Shown: positions 1-8,377 of the stretch, one piece after another
Position numbering within the stretch: the first letter of the stretch is position 1
Layout: each line of letters starts with the position of its first letter
Origin: Ga0077555 sp031406575
GTDB lineage: Bacteria > Pseudomonadota > Alphaproteobacteria > Rhizobiales > Hyphomicrobiaceae
NCBI GenBank assembly: GCA_031406575.1
Contig: JANOHP010000027.1
Span: 1-58,030 of the forward strand
DNA length: 58,030 nucleotides
Reading direction: 5' to 3'
The notes under the pieces: generated by a model
Told to the model about the DNA's origin: nothing
What the model saw: the letters and a program-made list of their open reading frames with translations, nothing else
The model's database searches: none
Program-made: the position numbers and the translations under genes

Positions 1-68
1 TCCTGCACTCCAAATTGATCACCAAGCGCCATAGATACGAAGACGCGATCGTTCCGCCGCCGGCTTGA
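1..68 (+). CDS. possible 3' end of an upstream gene
   Basis: Reading from base 3, an open frame of 21 codons runs into TGA at 66-68, ending in residues YEDAIVPPPA. It lies in the same direction as, and about 120 bases before, the aldolase gene, so it may be the tail of a co-directional upstream gene. I do not recognise the product, and a frame this short can be open by chance. Confidence 0.25.
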   Translation, partial: LHSKLITKRHRYEDAIVPPPA

Positions 69-190
69 ACCAATCGGCCGACTGTCCACGTACTCCTCCG
101 CCTGCCTCTTGGCCGAGCCGGGCTTCCGCGCTAAACGGACACCCCAGATGCAACGCTCAGCGCTCGTTCATACGTGAGGAGAATGCCCCA

Positions 191-1210
191 ATGACAATGT
201 CCCTCGAGCAGGTCGCCCAGGCGATGGTCGCGCCGGGTCGCGGAATCCTTGCCGCAGATGAAAGCTCCGGCACGATCAAGAAGCGCTTCGACTCGATCAA
301 CACCGAGTCGACGGCCGACAGCCGTCGCGATTATCGCGAAATGCTGTTTCGCTCGACGGAGGCGATGCAGAACTGCATTTCGGGCGTGATCTTGTTTGAC
401 GAGACCATTCGCCAAACCGCCAAGGACGGCACGCCCCTGGTCAAGCTGATCAGCGATGCGGGATCACTGCCGGGCATCAAAGTCGATGGCGGCACCAAGC
501 CGCTGCAATTCTGCCCCGGCGAACTCATCACCGAGGGACTAGATAAGTTGCCCGATCGGGTGAAGGAATACGTCGGCCTCGGCGCCAAGTTCGCCAAATG
601 GCGCGCTGTCATCGACATCGGCGCCGGCATCCCGTCCTACGCGTGCATCCACGCCAACGCGCACGCGCTCGCCCGCTATGCCGCCATTTGCGTCGAAGGC
701 GGACTGGTACCGATCGTCGAACCGGAAGTTCTCATGGATGGCGCACACGACATCGATCGCTGCGCCGAAGTGACGGAGTGGGTGCTGAAAGAGGTCTATC
801 AGGAGCTCTTCTACAACAAGGTCGTGCTCGAGCAGACCGTGCTCAAACCCAACATGGTGATTTCCGGCAAGACGTGCCCCAAGCAGGCGTCTCGCGAGGA
901 AGTGGCCGAAAAGACTGTCAAGATTTTGAAGCGCACGGTGCCCACTGCGGTTCCAGGCATTGCGTTCCTGTCGGGTGGACAGTCGGATGAGGATGCGACC
1001 GCCCACCTCCACCTGATGAATGCCATGGGTGGCTTACCGTGGAACCTGTCGTTTTCCTATGGCCGCGCATTGCAAGCCGCACCGCTGAAAGCCTGGGGCG
1101 GCAAGTCGGAGAATGTGGCCGCTGGCCAGCGCGCCTTCGCCCATCGCGCCAAGATGAATGGTCTGGCGGCGGCAGGTCGTTGGACGAAGAGCCTCGAGAA
1201 GGCTGCCTGA
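191..1210 (+). CDS. fda: class I fructose-bisphosphate aldolase
   Basis: Cytoplasmic glycolytic and gluconeogenic enzyme that reversibly splits fructose 1,6-bisphosphate into dihydroxyacetone phosphate and glyceraldehyde 3-phosphate through a Schiff base. The protein has 339 residues and opens with the family N-terminus (AQAMVAPGRGILAADESSGT). It carries the active-site segment LEQTVLKPNMV, whose lysine (K219) is the expected Schiff-base residue, and the phosphate-binding region AFLSGGQSDEDAT. The frame is open upstream to base 65, but the ATG at 191 is preceded by GAGGAGAA at a good distance and matches the family N-terminus. No metal-binding class II motifs are present. The next gene is convergent. 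Confidence 0.95.
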   Translation: MTMSLEQVAQAMVAPGRGILAADESSGTIKKRFDSINTESTADSRRDYREMLFRSTEAMQNCISGVILFDETIRQTAKDGTPLVKLISDAGSLPGIKVDGGTKPLQFCPGELITEGLDKLPDRVKEYVGLGAKFAKWRAVIDIGAGIPSYACIHANAHALARYAAICVEGGLVPIVEPEVLMDGAHDIDRCAEVTEWVLKEVYQELFYNKVVLEQTVLKPNMVISGKTCPKQASREEVAEKTVKILKRTVPTAVPGIAFLSGGQSDEDATAHLHLMNAMGGLPWNLSFSYGRALQAAPLKAWGGKSENVAAGQRAFAHRAKMNGLAAAGRWTKSLEKAA

Positions 1211-1248
1211 TCAGCGGGCACGACATCGCTGACGGGTGCGACTGAGAG

Positions 1249-1288
1249 GGCCGGCGTGCCGTTCGCTCGATGCGAATGCACACCGGCC
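1249..1288. terminator. stem-loop between convergent genes, possible terminator
   Basis: GGCCGGCGTG at 1249-1258 pairs with CACACCGGCC at 1279-1288 (nine of ten positions) across a 20-base loop. It sits just past the aldolase stop and just past the end of the convergent cytochrome gene. There is no clear T-run on either side, so Rho-independent action is uncertain. Confidence 0.35.
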
Positions 1289-1297
1289 GAACTCCGA

Positions 1298-1753
1298 TCA
1301 CTTCTTGGGAATACGATAGACGTCGTGGCAGCCCTTGCAGTTCTTGCCGACCTCACCGAAGGCCGCCTTGTAAGCCTCAGGTCCTTTGGCCGCTTCGGTG
1401 GCGGCGGTCGCTGCGGCCTTGCCCATCGTTTGCGCCTTTTCTTCGAAGTCCTTGGTGGTCTCCCAGATCTTCGGTGCAGCGGTGGTCTCGCCTCCGGTTT
1501 CCGTGCCTTTCGGGAACAACTTGACGAACTCAGGAATACCCGTCGAGATCTTGGTCATGGCCTCTGCGGCGGCGCTCGCATCGTAGGGTTTGTCGCCCTT
1601 GATCATCTCGTTCGACAACTTGGCCGAAGCGCCGACCGTCTTCATGAGTTCTTTTCTCTTTGCGATTGCATCCTGTTGGGCGTGAACTGCGGACGCAGCA
1701 ACCGCCAAGGCGGCCACGATCGACAAGCCCGCCAACAGCTTCGACTTGGTCAT
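1298..1753 (-). CDS. periplasmic cytochrome c556/c' family protein
   Basis: A 151-residue secreted monohaem c-type cytochrome of the four-helix cytochrome c'/c556 family. Residues 1-26 form a Sec signal peptide ending VHAQ. The haem-binding CKGCH is at residues 139-143, close to the C-terminus as in this family, and is followed by a short basic tail. The helices between are alanine-rich with conserved-looking KIWE and FVKLFPKGT stretches. Family members bind gases such as NO or carry electrons; which applies here cannot be read from the sequence. The gene is monocistronic. Its upstream region contains a two-part motif shared with the EF-hand/ECF sigma operon near 10.7 kb (see the motif entry at 1825-1855). 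Confidence 0.88.
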   Translation of the reverse strand: MTKSKLLAGLSIVAALAVAASAVHAQQDAIAKRKELMKTVGASAKLSNEMIKGDKPYDASAAAEAMTKISTGIPEFVKLFPKGTETGGETTAAPKIWETTKDFEEKAQTMGKAAATAATEAAKGPEAYKAAFGEVGKNCKGCHDVYRIPKK

Positions 1754-1824
1754 TGATAAACCCCTCCGATACGGATGAAACAGGCAGCCTCCCGCCGCCC
1801 GCCAGCTAAGCTAACCCGAGTTCA

Positions 1825-1855
1825 TCGGCTTCGCGAGTTGAACTTTTCGTGATCG
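1825..1855 (-). promoter_or_regulatory. two-part motif upstream of cytochrome c', candidate promoter
   Basis: On the minus strand the order is CGATC, 17 bases, CGAAGCCGA, with GTTCAA inside the spacer, ending 71 bases before the cytochrome start codon. The same arrangement with the same 17-base spacing lies upstream of the EF-hand gene at 10713-10743. The spacing fits a -35/-10 pair, and the second copy heads an ECF sigma operon, so recognition by that sigma factor is a reasonable inference. No transcription start is known. Confidence 0.4.
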
Positions 1856-1963
1856 GCCATTTCATCAAACCCTCCCCCCACTTGCTTCCCCACCGACGAG
1901 CGTTGCCGATCGGCGGCGGCGAGAGTACTTTGGCTCCTCGACACCCAGACAGCGAGACCCCCC

Positions 1964-3013
1964 ATGGCAGAGCCCGGCTCTCACCAATCCGCCCGCGATG
2001 AAATCGACGTTCTGAAGGCGGCCCGCCAGTGGCTGCAGCGCGATGGCAAGGTGGCCATTGCGACGGTGATCGACACCTGGGGTTCGGCGCCCGTCGCGAT
2101 CGGCGGCCAAATGGCTGTCGCCACCGACGGACGTTTTCAGGGATCGGTGTCGGGAGGGTGCATCGAGGGCGAGGTGATCGTCGAGGCCGAGGACATCCTG
2201 GAATCTGGCGCTCCCAAGGTGCTCACCTTCGGCGTCGCGGACGAGACAGCGTGGCGCGCGGGCCTGCCTTGCGGGGGTCAAGTGCAGGTCTTCGTCGAGC
2301 GGCTGGATGGCACGGCCGGCGGCGCTGAATTGCTCGACCGGGCCATTGCCGCTCGTGACAGTCGCCAGGGCCTCGTCGTGCAGACCCGCTTGGATACGGC
2401 AGACCGCCGGATTTACGCGCGCGACGACAGCGGCCTGCCCGACGACATCGCCGACCGCTTCAGCACGGCCAAAAGCCAGCTCAAAGACGGCCCCGATGGT
2501 AAGGTCTTCCTGCACGCGCTGGTGCCGCCCGCGCGCATCCTGATCATCGGCGCGACGCACATCGGCCAGGTGCTCTCGCAGGTGGCCAAGCTCGCCGGCT
2601 ACGAGGTCGAGATCATCGATCCCCGCACCGCTTTCGCCGCGCCCGATCGCTTCCGCGACGTGACCATCCACGCAGAATGGCCCCAGGACGCGCTGCCCCG
2701 GATCGGGCTCGATCCGTATACGGCGGTGGTCGCCTTGGCCCATGTCGGCCATATCGATGACGAGGCGCTCAAACTGGCCGTGCGCTCGCCGTGCCTCTAC
2801 ATCGGCGCGCTCGGGTCGCAGCGCAATCACACCAAGCGGCGCGAACGCCTGACGGCGGCTGGGATCACCGAAGCAGAAATCGCGCGCATCAAATCGCCGA
2901 TCGGGATCGATATCGGCGCGCAAACCCCGGCCGAAATCGCGGTGTCCGTCATGGCGGAAATCGTCCTTGCGGTGCGTGGCGTCAAGCGCCGCGTCGCCGT
3001 CGCCGCCGAATGA
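1964..3013 (+). CDS. XdhC/CoxI-family molybdoenzyme maturation factor
   Basis: Cytoplasmic protein of 349 residues. The N-terminal XdhC_CoxI domain (about residues 20-115) contains SVSGGCIEGEV and LPCGGQVQVF. The C-terminal Rossmann-like domain (about 190-335) contains the nucleotide-binding RILIIGATHIGQV. Family members receive molybdenum cofactor, often help sulfurate it, and deliver it to xanthine dehydrogenase/CO dehydrogenase type hydroxylases. No large, medium or small hydroxylase subunit lies nearby, so the client enzyme must be encoded elsewhere. The stop overlaps the next start by four bases (ATGA), so it is translationally coupled to the permease gene. Confidence 0.88.
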   Translation: MAEPGSHQSARDEIDVLKAARQWLQRDGKVAIATVIDTWGSAPVAIGGQMAVATDGRFQGSVSGGCIEGEVIVEAEDILESGAPKVLTFGVADETAWRAGLPCGGQVQVFVERLDGTAGGAELLDRAIAARDSRQGLVVQTRLDTADRRIYARDDSGLPDDIADRFSTAKSQLKDGPDGKVFLHALVPPARILIIGATHIGQVLSQVAKLAGYEVEIIDPRTAFAAPDRFRDVTIHAEWPQDALPRIGLDPYTAVVALAHVGHIDDEALKLAVRSPCLYIGALGSQRNHTKRRERLTAAGITEAEIARIKSPIGIDIGAQTPAEIAVSVMAEIVLAVRGVKRRVAVAAE

Positions 3014-4407
3014 GCCAACGCACGGTCCTCGGTCTGGACATCCGGCAGATTGCGATCCTCGCGGCGATCACCGTGCTGGCTGTCGGCATCGCCGCCTTGC
3101 CATCGCCTACGGCAGATCAACGACCGATGCTGGGTCTGGCCGTCGTCGTGGCCACGGTCTCGCTCTTCGCGACGGGGGTGGTCCACGGGCTCGTCATCAG
3201 CGCGGCATTCTTCGTCCTCGCCCTCGGCACAGCCACGGCTCCGGTCTGGGTTCTGGCGTCTGGGCTCTGGGCCAATGCGACGCTCCTCATCTTCGGCGGC
3301 CTCATCATCGGCACGGCGGCGGACCGATCGGGATTGGGACGGTACGTGGCGCGCGGACTGTTGCGCCATTTCCTCAAGTCCTACCCGCATTTTCTGCTTG
3401 GCATTTTGATCGGCACGGGCGCGTTGAGTTTCCTGATTCCCTCCACGATGGCCCGTCTGGCCATTACGCTTCCAATCGTCATCGGTTTGGCCAAGGAAGC
3501 GGGATATCCACAAGGTAGCCCCGGCTATTCGGCTGCAATCCTGACCGCTGTCGCCGGCAATTTCCTGACCGCTTACGGTGTGCTCCCGGCCAACCTCGTC
3601 AACGTGATCGCCCATGGTGCGGCCGAACAACTTTACGGCCGCCAGGTCGGTTATTTCGAGCACCTGCTGCTCTACGCGCCCGTCCTCGGGATCGCCAAGG
3701 CCGCGACGTTCCTCGGTCTGGCTCTACTGTTGTTTCGCGCCCCTCCTCCGACGGCGGTGGCCGCCACTGAACGTACCCCCATGGGGCGCGACGCCAAGCG
3801 CCTCGCAATCCTTCTCGGTGTGACGGTTGTTTTGTGGGCGACGGATTCGCTCCATGGCCTCAAGCCCGGTTGGATCGCCTTCAGCACCGGCATCCTGTGC
3901 CTGCTGCCGCCGATTTCCCTCATGCGACCGCGCGAGACGGTGGACATGCATCGTCTGAATGCCGTGTTGTCAGTGCCGGCAGCACTCGGCTTGGCCAGCG
4001 TGCTGACCTATTCGGGTGCTGGCGATCTGATCTCGAAAGCTGCGCTCGAACTCGTTCAGTTGGAGGGCCGCTCTGCTGGCTTCGGCTTTGCGATGATCGC
4101 GCTCGTGACGGCGGCCGTTGCATTGCTGGCCACCACGGTCGGCACCGTTGCCATCATCACGCCGCTGCTCGGCACGGTGGAAGCGACGACGGGACTGTCG
4201 ATCAAGGCTGGCCTCGTCGCCGAGATGGTCGGCCTGCAGGCGCTTTTTTTCCATTATGAAGCCGTACCCATCATGGTCGGGATAGCCTTGGGCGGCGTCA
4301 CCCCGCTCACCGCAGCCCGCCTGATGGTGCCACTGGCGGTATCGGGCCTGGTCATCATACTGCCGCTGGCCCTGCTCTGGCTGACGGTGCTGGGCGTGGT
4401 GCCTTGA
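3010..4407 (+). CDS. SLC13/DASS-like anion permease
   Basis: Integral membrane protein of 465 residues with about eleven or twelve hydrophobic segments. It resembles the divalent anion:Na+ symporter (SLC13, ArsB/NhaD superfamily) group: two similar halves, each with a helix-breaking segment rich in small residues (FLIPSTMARLAITLP and LLATTVGTVAIITPLL). Probable substrates are dicarboxylates, sulfate-like or other anions; the sequence does not decide. The ATG at 3010 overlaps the XdhC stop; the same frame is open further upstream but that part is an antisense-like arginine-rich shadow of xdhC. Coupling to xdhC hints at anion uptake linked to a molybdoenzyme, for example molybdate, sulfate or an organic acid. 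This is inference only. Confidence 0.75.
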   Translation: MSQRTVLGLDIRQIAILAAITVLAVGIAALPSPTADQRPMLGLAVVVATVSLFATGVVHGLVISAAFFVLALGTATAPVWVLASGLWANATLLIFGGLIIGTAADRSGLGRYVARGLLRHFLKSYPHFLLGILIGTGALSFLIPSTMARLAITLPIVIGLAKEAGYPQGSPGYSAAILTAVAGNFLTAYGVLPANLVNVIAHGAAEQLYGRQVGYFEHLLLYAPVLGIAKAATFLGLALLLFRAPPPTAVAATERTPMGRDAKRLAILLGVTVVLWATDSLHGLKPGWIAFSTGILCLLPPISLMRPRETVDMHRLNAVLSVPAALGLASVLTYSGAGDLISKAALELVQLEGRSAGFGFAMIALVTAAVALLATTVGTVAIITPLLGTVEATTGLSIKAGLVAEMVGLQALFFHYEAVPIMVGIALGGVTPLTAARLMVPLAVSGLVIILPLALLWLTVLGVVP

Positions 4408-4422
4408 GGTGCCGAGCCGCCG

Positions 4423-4788
4423 TCACATGCGCACAACAGACGTCGCACCGTGCACGATATCGAATTCGCAATGCACGCGGGCGGCCCCCTCTCCGGCAGT
4501 CACGAACAGGTAGGGGTTCTTGAAGCGCGCATTCCAATGGGCGTGGTCGATCTGCCAGACATAGACGTCGAGGCTGGTTTTGCCGATCACGAGCTTCACG
4601 CTGCGCGGATTGGCCCATGCCGTCGCGGAGGCCAGCTGTTGGCTGCGCATGTCGCGCTGGCAGGCCGATATGGCCCGGTCCCGGTAAGCGGCAACAATGA
4701 TCTCGTGGGTGGCCGACCGCGCCAGATATTCCTGATAGCCGATCTTGAGAAGGGCCAGGATTGCCAAAAACACCACGCCGAACTTCAT
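4423..4788 (-). CDS. small membrane-anchored protein of unknown function
   Basis: I do not recognise this protein. It has 121 residues with one N-terminal hydrophobic segment (KFGVVFLAILALLKIGYQ), then a polar domain containing two cysteines, probably in the periplasm. The frame is open to 4845, but AGGAG lies directly before the tandem ATGs at 4791 and 4788, and the sequence before them lacks a membrane signature, so one of these two is the likely start. It ends 15 bases from the convergent permease gene. Homology searching would be needed to say more. Confidence 0.6.
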   Translation of the reverse strand: MKFGVVFLAILALLKIGYQEYLARSATHEIIVAAYRDRAISACQRDMRSQQLASATAWANPRSVKLVIGKTSLDVYVWQIDHAHWNARFKNPYLFVTAGEGAARVHCEFDIVHGATSVVRM

Positions 4789-5162
4789 CATCCGCTCCTG
4801 CCCAGCTCCACCCACTGCCGGCAACGCTCGCTTTGGATTGAGCATTCTGAGCCATCATGGTGAACGAAGTATTGCCGAGCGTTGGAATCTGGTGAGCTGC
4901 GGTCTTGTTCGGGGAACCCGCCTCAGCCCGAAGAGTTGAGTGGTGTTGCCAAGTGTCGATTTGACTTCGGCCCGTCGGCCCCCTAGCGTTATTCGCACTT
5001 GCGAGACGTTCGACGGTCGCCGTCAGCGGGTGAGTGCGGGGCAAATTGCCTCGAGCTTTCTCCCGAGCCTTGCAGTGCACAATTTTCGGCTATAGTTCGG
5101 CCCGCCCAAATTCGGAGCGGCTGCGCTTCGTTCACACCCCAATGCGCGGGAGCCATCGACCA
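4789..5162. other. divergent intergenic region upstream of etfB
   Basis: This 374-base stretch has no convincing gene. It separates a minus-strand small membrane protein from plus-strand etfB. A possible sigma-70-like promoter for etfB is TTGCAG (5070-5075) with TATAGT (5091-5096), but the 15-base spacing is short. The frames that run through it encode low-complexity arginine-rich shadows. Confidence 0.4.
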
Positions 5163-5912
5163 ATGAAGATCCTGGTGCCCATCAAGAGGGTCGTTGATTA
5201 CAACGTGAAAATTCGCGTCAAGGCGGACGGCTCGGGGGTCGAACTCGCCAACGTCAAAATGTCGATGAACCCCTTCGATGAGATTGCCATCGAGGAAGCG
5301 ATTCGTCTCAAAGAGAAGGGCCACGCGACCGAAATCGTCGCCGTTTCGATTGGCCCTACGAAGGCGCAGGAAACCATCCGCACCGCCCTCGCCATGGGGG
5401 CGGACCGGGGCATTCTGGTCGACACGGGTGACGAACTCATCGAACCGCTTACCGTCGCCAAGCTGCTCGCCAAGATCGCAGAAGCGGAATCGCCTGGCCT
5501 CATCATTCTCGGCAAGCAGGCAATCGACGACGATTGCAATCAGACGGGGCAAATGCTGGCTGCTCTGCTCCGCTGGCCCCAAGCCACCTTCGCATCCAAG
5601 ATCGTCATTGAAGGACAATCTGGCGCTGTGACTCGGGAAGTGGACGGTGGGCTCGAGACCGTGAAGGTGAACCTGCCCGCAGTCGTCACGACAGACCTGC
5701 GGCTCAACGAGCCGCGCTACGCTTCGCTCCCCAACATCATGAAGGCGAAAAAGAAACCGCTCGATATCAAGAAGCCCGCGGATTTGGGCGTTACCGTCGA
5801 GACTCGCCTCAAAGTTCTCAAGACGACCGAACCGCCGGGACGCAAAGCAGGCGTGAAAGTCGCCAATGCTGCGGAACTGGTAGCGAAGCTCAAAGACGCA
5901 GGAGTGATCTGA
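5163..5912 (+). CDS. etfB: electron transfer flavoprotein beta subunit
   Basis: Small subunit of the soluble FAD/AMP heterodimer that collects electrons from acyl-CoA and related dehydrogenases and passes them to ETF:ubiquinone oxidoreductase. The 249 residues begin MKILVPIKRVVDYNVK, the typical N-terminus, and contain GKQAIDDDCNQTGQMLA in the AMP-binding region and KAKKKPL near the dehydrogenase recognition loop. The ORF is open upstream to 5034, but the family N-terminus fixes ATG at 5163. Its TGA overlaps the etfA ATG by one base (TGATG), so the subunits are coupled. Confidence 0.97.
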   Translation: MKILVPIKRVVDYNVKIRVKADGSGVELANVKMSMNPFDEIAIEEAIRLKEKGHATEIVAVSIGPTKAQETIRTALAMGADRGILVDTGDELIEPLTVAKLLAKIAEAESPGLIILGKQAIDDDCNQTGQMLAALLRWPQATFASKIVIEGQSGAVTREVDGGLETVKVNLPAVVTTDLRLNEPRYASLPNIMKAKKKPLDIKKPADLGVTVETRLKVLKTTEPPGRKAGVKVANAAELVAKLKDAGVI

Positions 5913-6856
5913 TGAGCGTGCTGCTGCTGGCTGATCACGATAACGCGACCTTGGGCTCGGCAACCTTCAAGGCCATGAGCGCGGCAAAACAGTTGGGCGG
6001 AGACGTCCACGTTTTGGTGGCGGGCGCCAACTGCGGCGCCGTCGCCGAGCGCGCGTCGAAACTCGACGGTGTGGCCAAGGTGCTCCTCGCCGATGCACCC
6101 CATCTGGCCAATGCGCTCGCCGAGGAGTTGGGCGAGCTGATCGTCGGGTTGATGCAAAGCCACGATGCGCTCGTCGCGTCGTCGACCGCCTCGGCCAAGA
6201 ACGTTCTGCCCCGCGTCGCCGCTCTGCTCGACGTAATGCAGATCTCGGACGTGATCAAGGTGCTGTCGCCCGACACATTCGAGCGGCCGATCTATGCCGG
6301 CAATGCCATCCAGACGGTCCAGTCAAGCGATGCCAAAAAAGTGATGACGATCCGCACGGCCTCCTTCGCGGCCGTCGCCGAGACCGGCTCGGCCACGATC
6401 GAGAAGATCGATGCACCCAAAGCCGTCGGCATTTCGACGTTCGACAAGGCCGAGTTGTCCAAATCCGATCGACCGGAATTGACGAGCGCCAAAATCATCA
6501 TTTCCGGCGGGCGCGGCATGCAGTCGGGTGAGAATTTCCAGAAATACATCGAGCCTATAGCCGATGTTCTGGGGGCAGCCATGGGGGCCTCACGCGCCGC
6601 CGTCGATGCGGGCTTCGTGCCCAACGAATACCAAGTCGGTCAAACGGGCAAGGTGGTCGCTCCGGAACTCTACATCGCCGTCGGTATCTCCGGCGCGATC
6701 CAGCATCTTGCCGGCATGAAGGACTCCAAGGTGATTGTCGCCATCAACAAAGATGGCGAGGCGCCGATGTTCCAAGTTGCCGATTATGGGCTCGTCGCTG
6801 ATCTGTTTCAGGCTCTGCCCGAACTCAAGACAGAGCTCGAGAAGGCCGGCAAGTAA
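5912..6856 (+). CDS. etfA: electron transfer flavoprotein alpha subunit
   Basis: Large ETF subunit, 314 residues. The N-terminal domain (about 1-185) packs against EtfB. The C-terminal FAD domain is clear: SGGRGMQSGENF (about 201-212), then the FAD-binding GQTGKVVAPELYIAVGISG and GAIQHLAGMKDSKVIVAIN. The pair is the housekeeping type that receives electrons from beta-oxidation rather than the FixAB type, since no fixC or fixX follows. A GGAG sequence lies before the ATG inside etfB. The 33-base gap to the downstream 3-hydroxybutyryl-CoA dehydrogenase gene suggests a single transcript for fatty-acid or polyhydroxybutyrate metabolism. Confidence 0.97.
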   Translation: MSVLLLADHDNATLGSATFKAMSAAKQLGGDVHVLVAGANCGAVAERASKLDGVAKVLLADAPHLANALAEELGELIVGLMQSHDALVASSTASAKNVLPRVAALLDVMQISDVIKVLSPDTFERPIYAGNAIQTVQSSDAKKVMTIRTASFAAVAETGSATIEKIDAPKAVGISTFDKAELSKSDRPELTSAKIIISGGRGMQSGENFQKYIEPIADVLGAAMGASRAAVDAGFVPNEYQVGQTGKVVAPELYIAVGISGAIQHLAGMKDSKVIVAINKDGEAPMFQVADYGLVADLFQALPELKTELEKAGK

Positions 6857-6889
6857 GCCACCCTCGACACGCCTTCAGGAGCTGTCCCT

Positions 6890-7813
6890 ATGGACGCCGC
6901 CATAAAAACAAAGAAGACCTCAGCAATCAACCCGCCACTCGACGTGCGCAAGGTCGGCATCATCGGTGCCGGGCAAATGGGCAACGGCATATCTCATGTC
7001 GTCGCTCTGGCCGGCTACGACGTCGTCATCAACGATCTGCGCAAGGAGGCCCTCGAAAGCGCTCTGGCCACCATTCAGCGCAATATGACCCGTCAGGTCG
7101 GGCGCGGACTGATCAAGGAAAGCGATATGCAGGGGGCTCTGAAGCGGATCAGCTTCGCTCCCACACTCGAGGACCTGGGCGACTGCGATCTCATCATCGA
7201 GGCCGCCACCGAAGACGAAACGATCAAGCGGCGCATTTTCACCGACTTGCGCGGCAAGGCAAAAAAAGGCGCCATCCTCGCCAGCAACACGTCGTCGATC
7301 TCGATCACCCGCCTCGCCTCGACGACGATCGAGCCTGAGCGTTTCATCGGCATCCATTTCATGAACCCGGTGCCGGTGATGCAGCTCGTCGAGCTGATCC
7401 GTGGCATCGCGACAGAGGACGACACATTCGCGACGGCGCGAGCGTTCGTCAGCAGTCTCGGTAAGCAAATTGCCGTCAGCGAGGATTTCCCCGCCTTCAT
7501 CGTCAATCGCATTTTGCTGCCGATGATCAATGAAGCGGTCTACACGCTTTACGAGGGCGTCGGCAGCGTCGAAGCAATCGACAAGGCCATGCGGCTCGGC
7601 GCCAATCATCCCATGGGTCCGCTCGAGCTTGCCGATTTCATCGGCCTCGATACATGCTTGTCCGTAATGCAGGTTCTGTACGAGGGGCTCGCCGATTCCA
7701 AATACCGGCCGTGTCCACTCCTCGTGAAGTATGTCGAAGCCGGTTGGCTCGGCCGCAAAACCGAACGTGGCTTTTACGACTATCGCGGCGACAAACCCGT
7801 ACCCACGCGCTGA
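6890..7813 (+). CDS. hbdA: 3-hydroxybutyryl-CoA dehydrogenase
   Basis: NAD(P)-dependent enzyme interconverting 3-hydroxybutyryl-CoA and acetoacetyl-CoA in butyrate, polyhydroxybutyrate or beta-oxidation metabolism. The 307 residues show the Rossmann motif GIIGAGQMGNGIS near residue 23, then the catalytic-region signature ERFIGIHFMNPVPVMQLVELI with its histidine. The C-terminal dimerisation domain contains FIVNRILLPMINEA and HPMGPLELADFIGLD. An N-terminal extension of about 20 lysine-rich residues precedes the Rossmann strand. The etfBA-hbd order is common in alphaproteobacteria. The gene ends 15 bases from the convergent periplasmic sensor gene. Confidence 0.95.
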   Translation: MDAAIKTKKTSAINPPLDVRKVGIIGAGQMGNGISHVVALAGYDVVINDLRKEALESALATIQRNMTRQVGRGLIKESDMQGALKRISFAPTLEDLGDCDLIIEAATEDETIKRRIFTDLRGKAKKGAILASNTSSISITRLASTTIEPERFIGIHFMNPVPVMQLVELIRGIATEDDTFATARAFVSSLGKQIAVSEDFPAFIVNRILLPMINEAVYTLYEGVGSVEAIDKAMRLGANHPMGPLELADFIGLDTCLSVMQVLYEGLADSKYRPCPLLVKYVEAGWLGRKTERGFYDYRGDKPVPTR

Positions 7814-7828
7814 TCCGAAGTCCCCCTT

Positions 7829-8377
7829 TTATCGTCCCGATGACGTGTTCGGCTGTTGGCCTTCGGTGCTTCCCGCGCCCCGTCCCCACCAGCTGCGACG
7901 CTCACGCCACGGCCGATCCGCCGGCTGCCAATCGAGGAACGCTGCGCGCTCGGCTGCCGTGAGGTGCGTCGCAAGTCCCGCGAACAATCGTTGTGCCTCT
8001 GAGCGAGCCTTATTTTCTGCGTCGAGCACGCGCTTCTGGGCTGTATCGAAACGCGCCCGATCAAATGGTTCTGCGGCCAGCGCCTGGCGCCACTCCAACC
8101 GCGCCGCCCGCACGTCGTCGCGCAGCGGTCGCAGGCGTCGGTGCTCGTCCCGCATGGCCGTCCAAAGCTCTTTTCGGCGTGGCTCGGGCAGTGTCGACGT
8201 AAAGGCCAGAAGATTGGTGCTGACGCTCGACAGCGTCGCCGGCTGCTGATTGATCCGATACATCGAGCCCGCTGCTGCGCCGATGACCAGCAAGTTCAGA
8301 GCTAGTGACACAACGAGCGCAACGCGCAGCCATTTCCAGCGCAGCTGCATTTGCGAAGGTGCCGTCGATGCGCTCAT
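7829..8377 (-). CDS. periplasmic metal-sensor-like protein (CnrX/Metal_resist type)
   Basis: A 182-residue protein with one N-terminal membrane segment (about residues 17-38, LRVALVVSLALNLLVIGAAAG). The rest is a helical, arginine- and glutamate-rich periplasmic hairpin of the CpxP/Spy/CnrX kind, with LPEPRRKELW, a middle RPLRDDVRAARLEW, and LTAAERAAFLDW. In CnrYXH systems such a protein senses metal and controls release of the ECF sigma factor from its anti-sigma factor. Here it is the last gene after a sigma factor and an anti-sigma-like gene and overlaps the latter by four bases (ATGA). The C-terminus is glycine/serine/arginine-rich. The ligand is unknown; few histidines or cysteines are visible, so Ni/Co sensing is not supported directly. 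Confidence 0.75.
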   Translation of the reverse strand: MSASTAPSQMQLRWKWLRVALVVSLALNLLVIGAAAGSMYRINQQPATLSSVSTNLLAFTSTLPEPRRKELWTAMRDEHRRLRPLRDDVRAARLEWRQALAAEPFDRARFDTAQKRVLDAENKARSEAQRLFAGLATHLTAAERAAFLDWQPADRPWRERRSWWGRGAGSTEGQQPNTSSGR

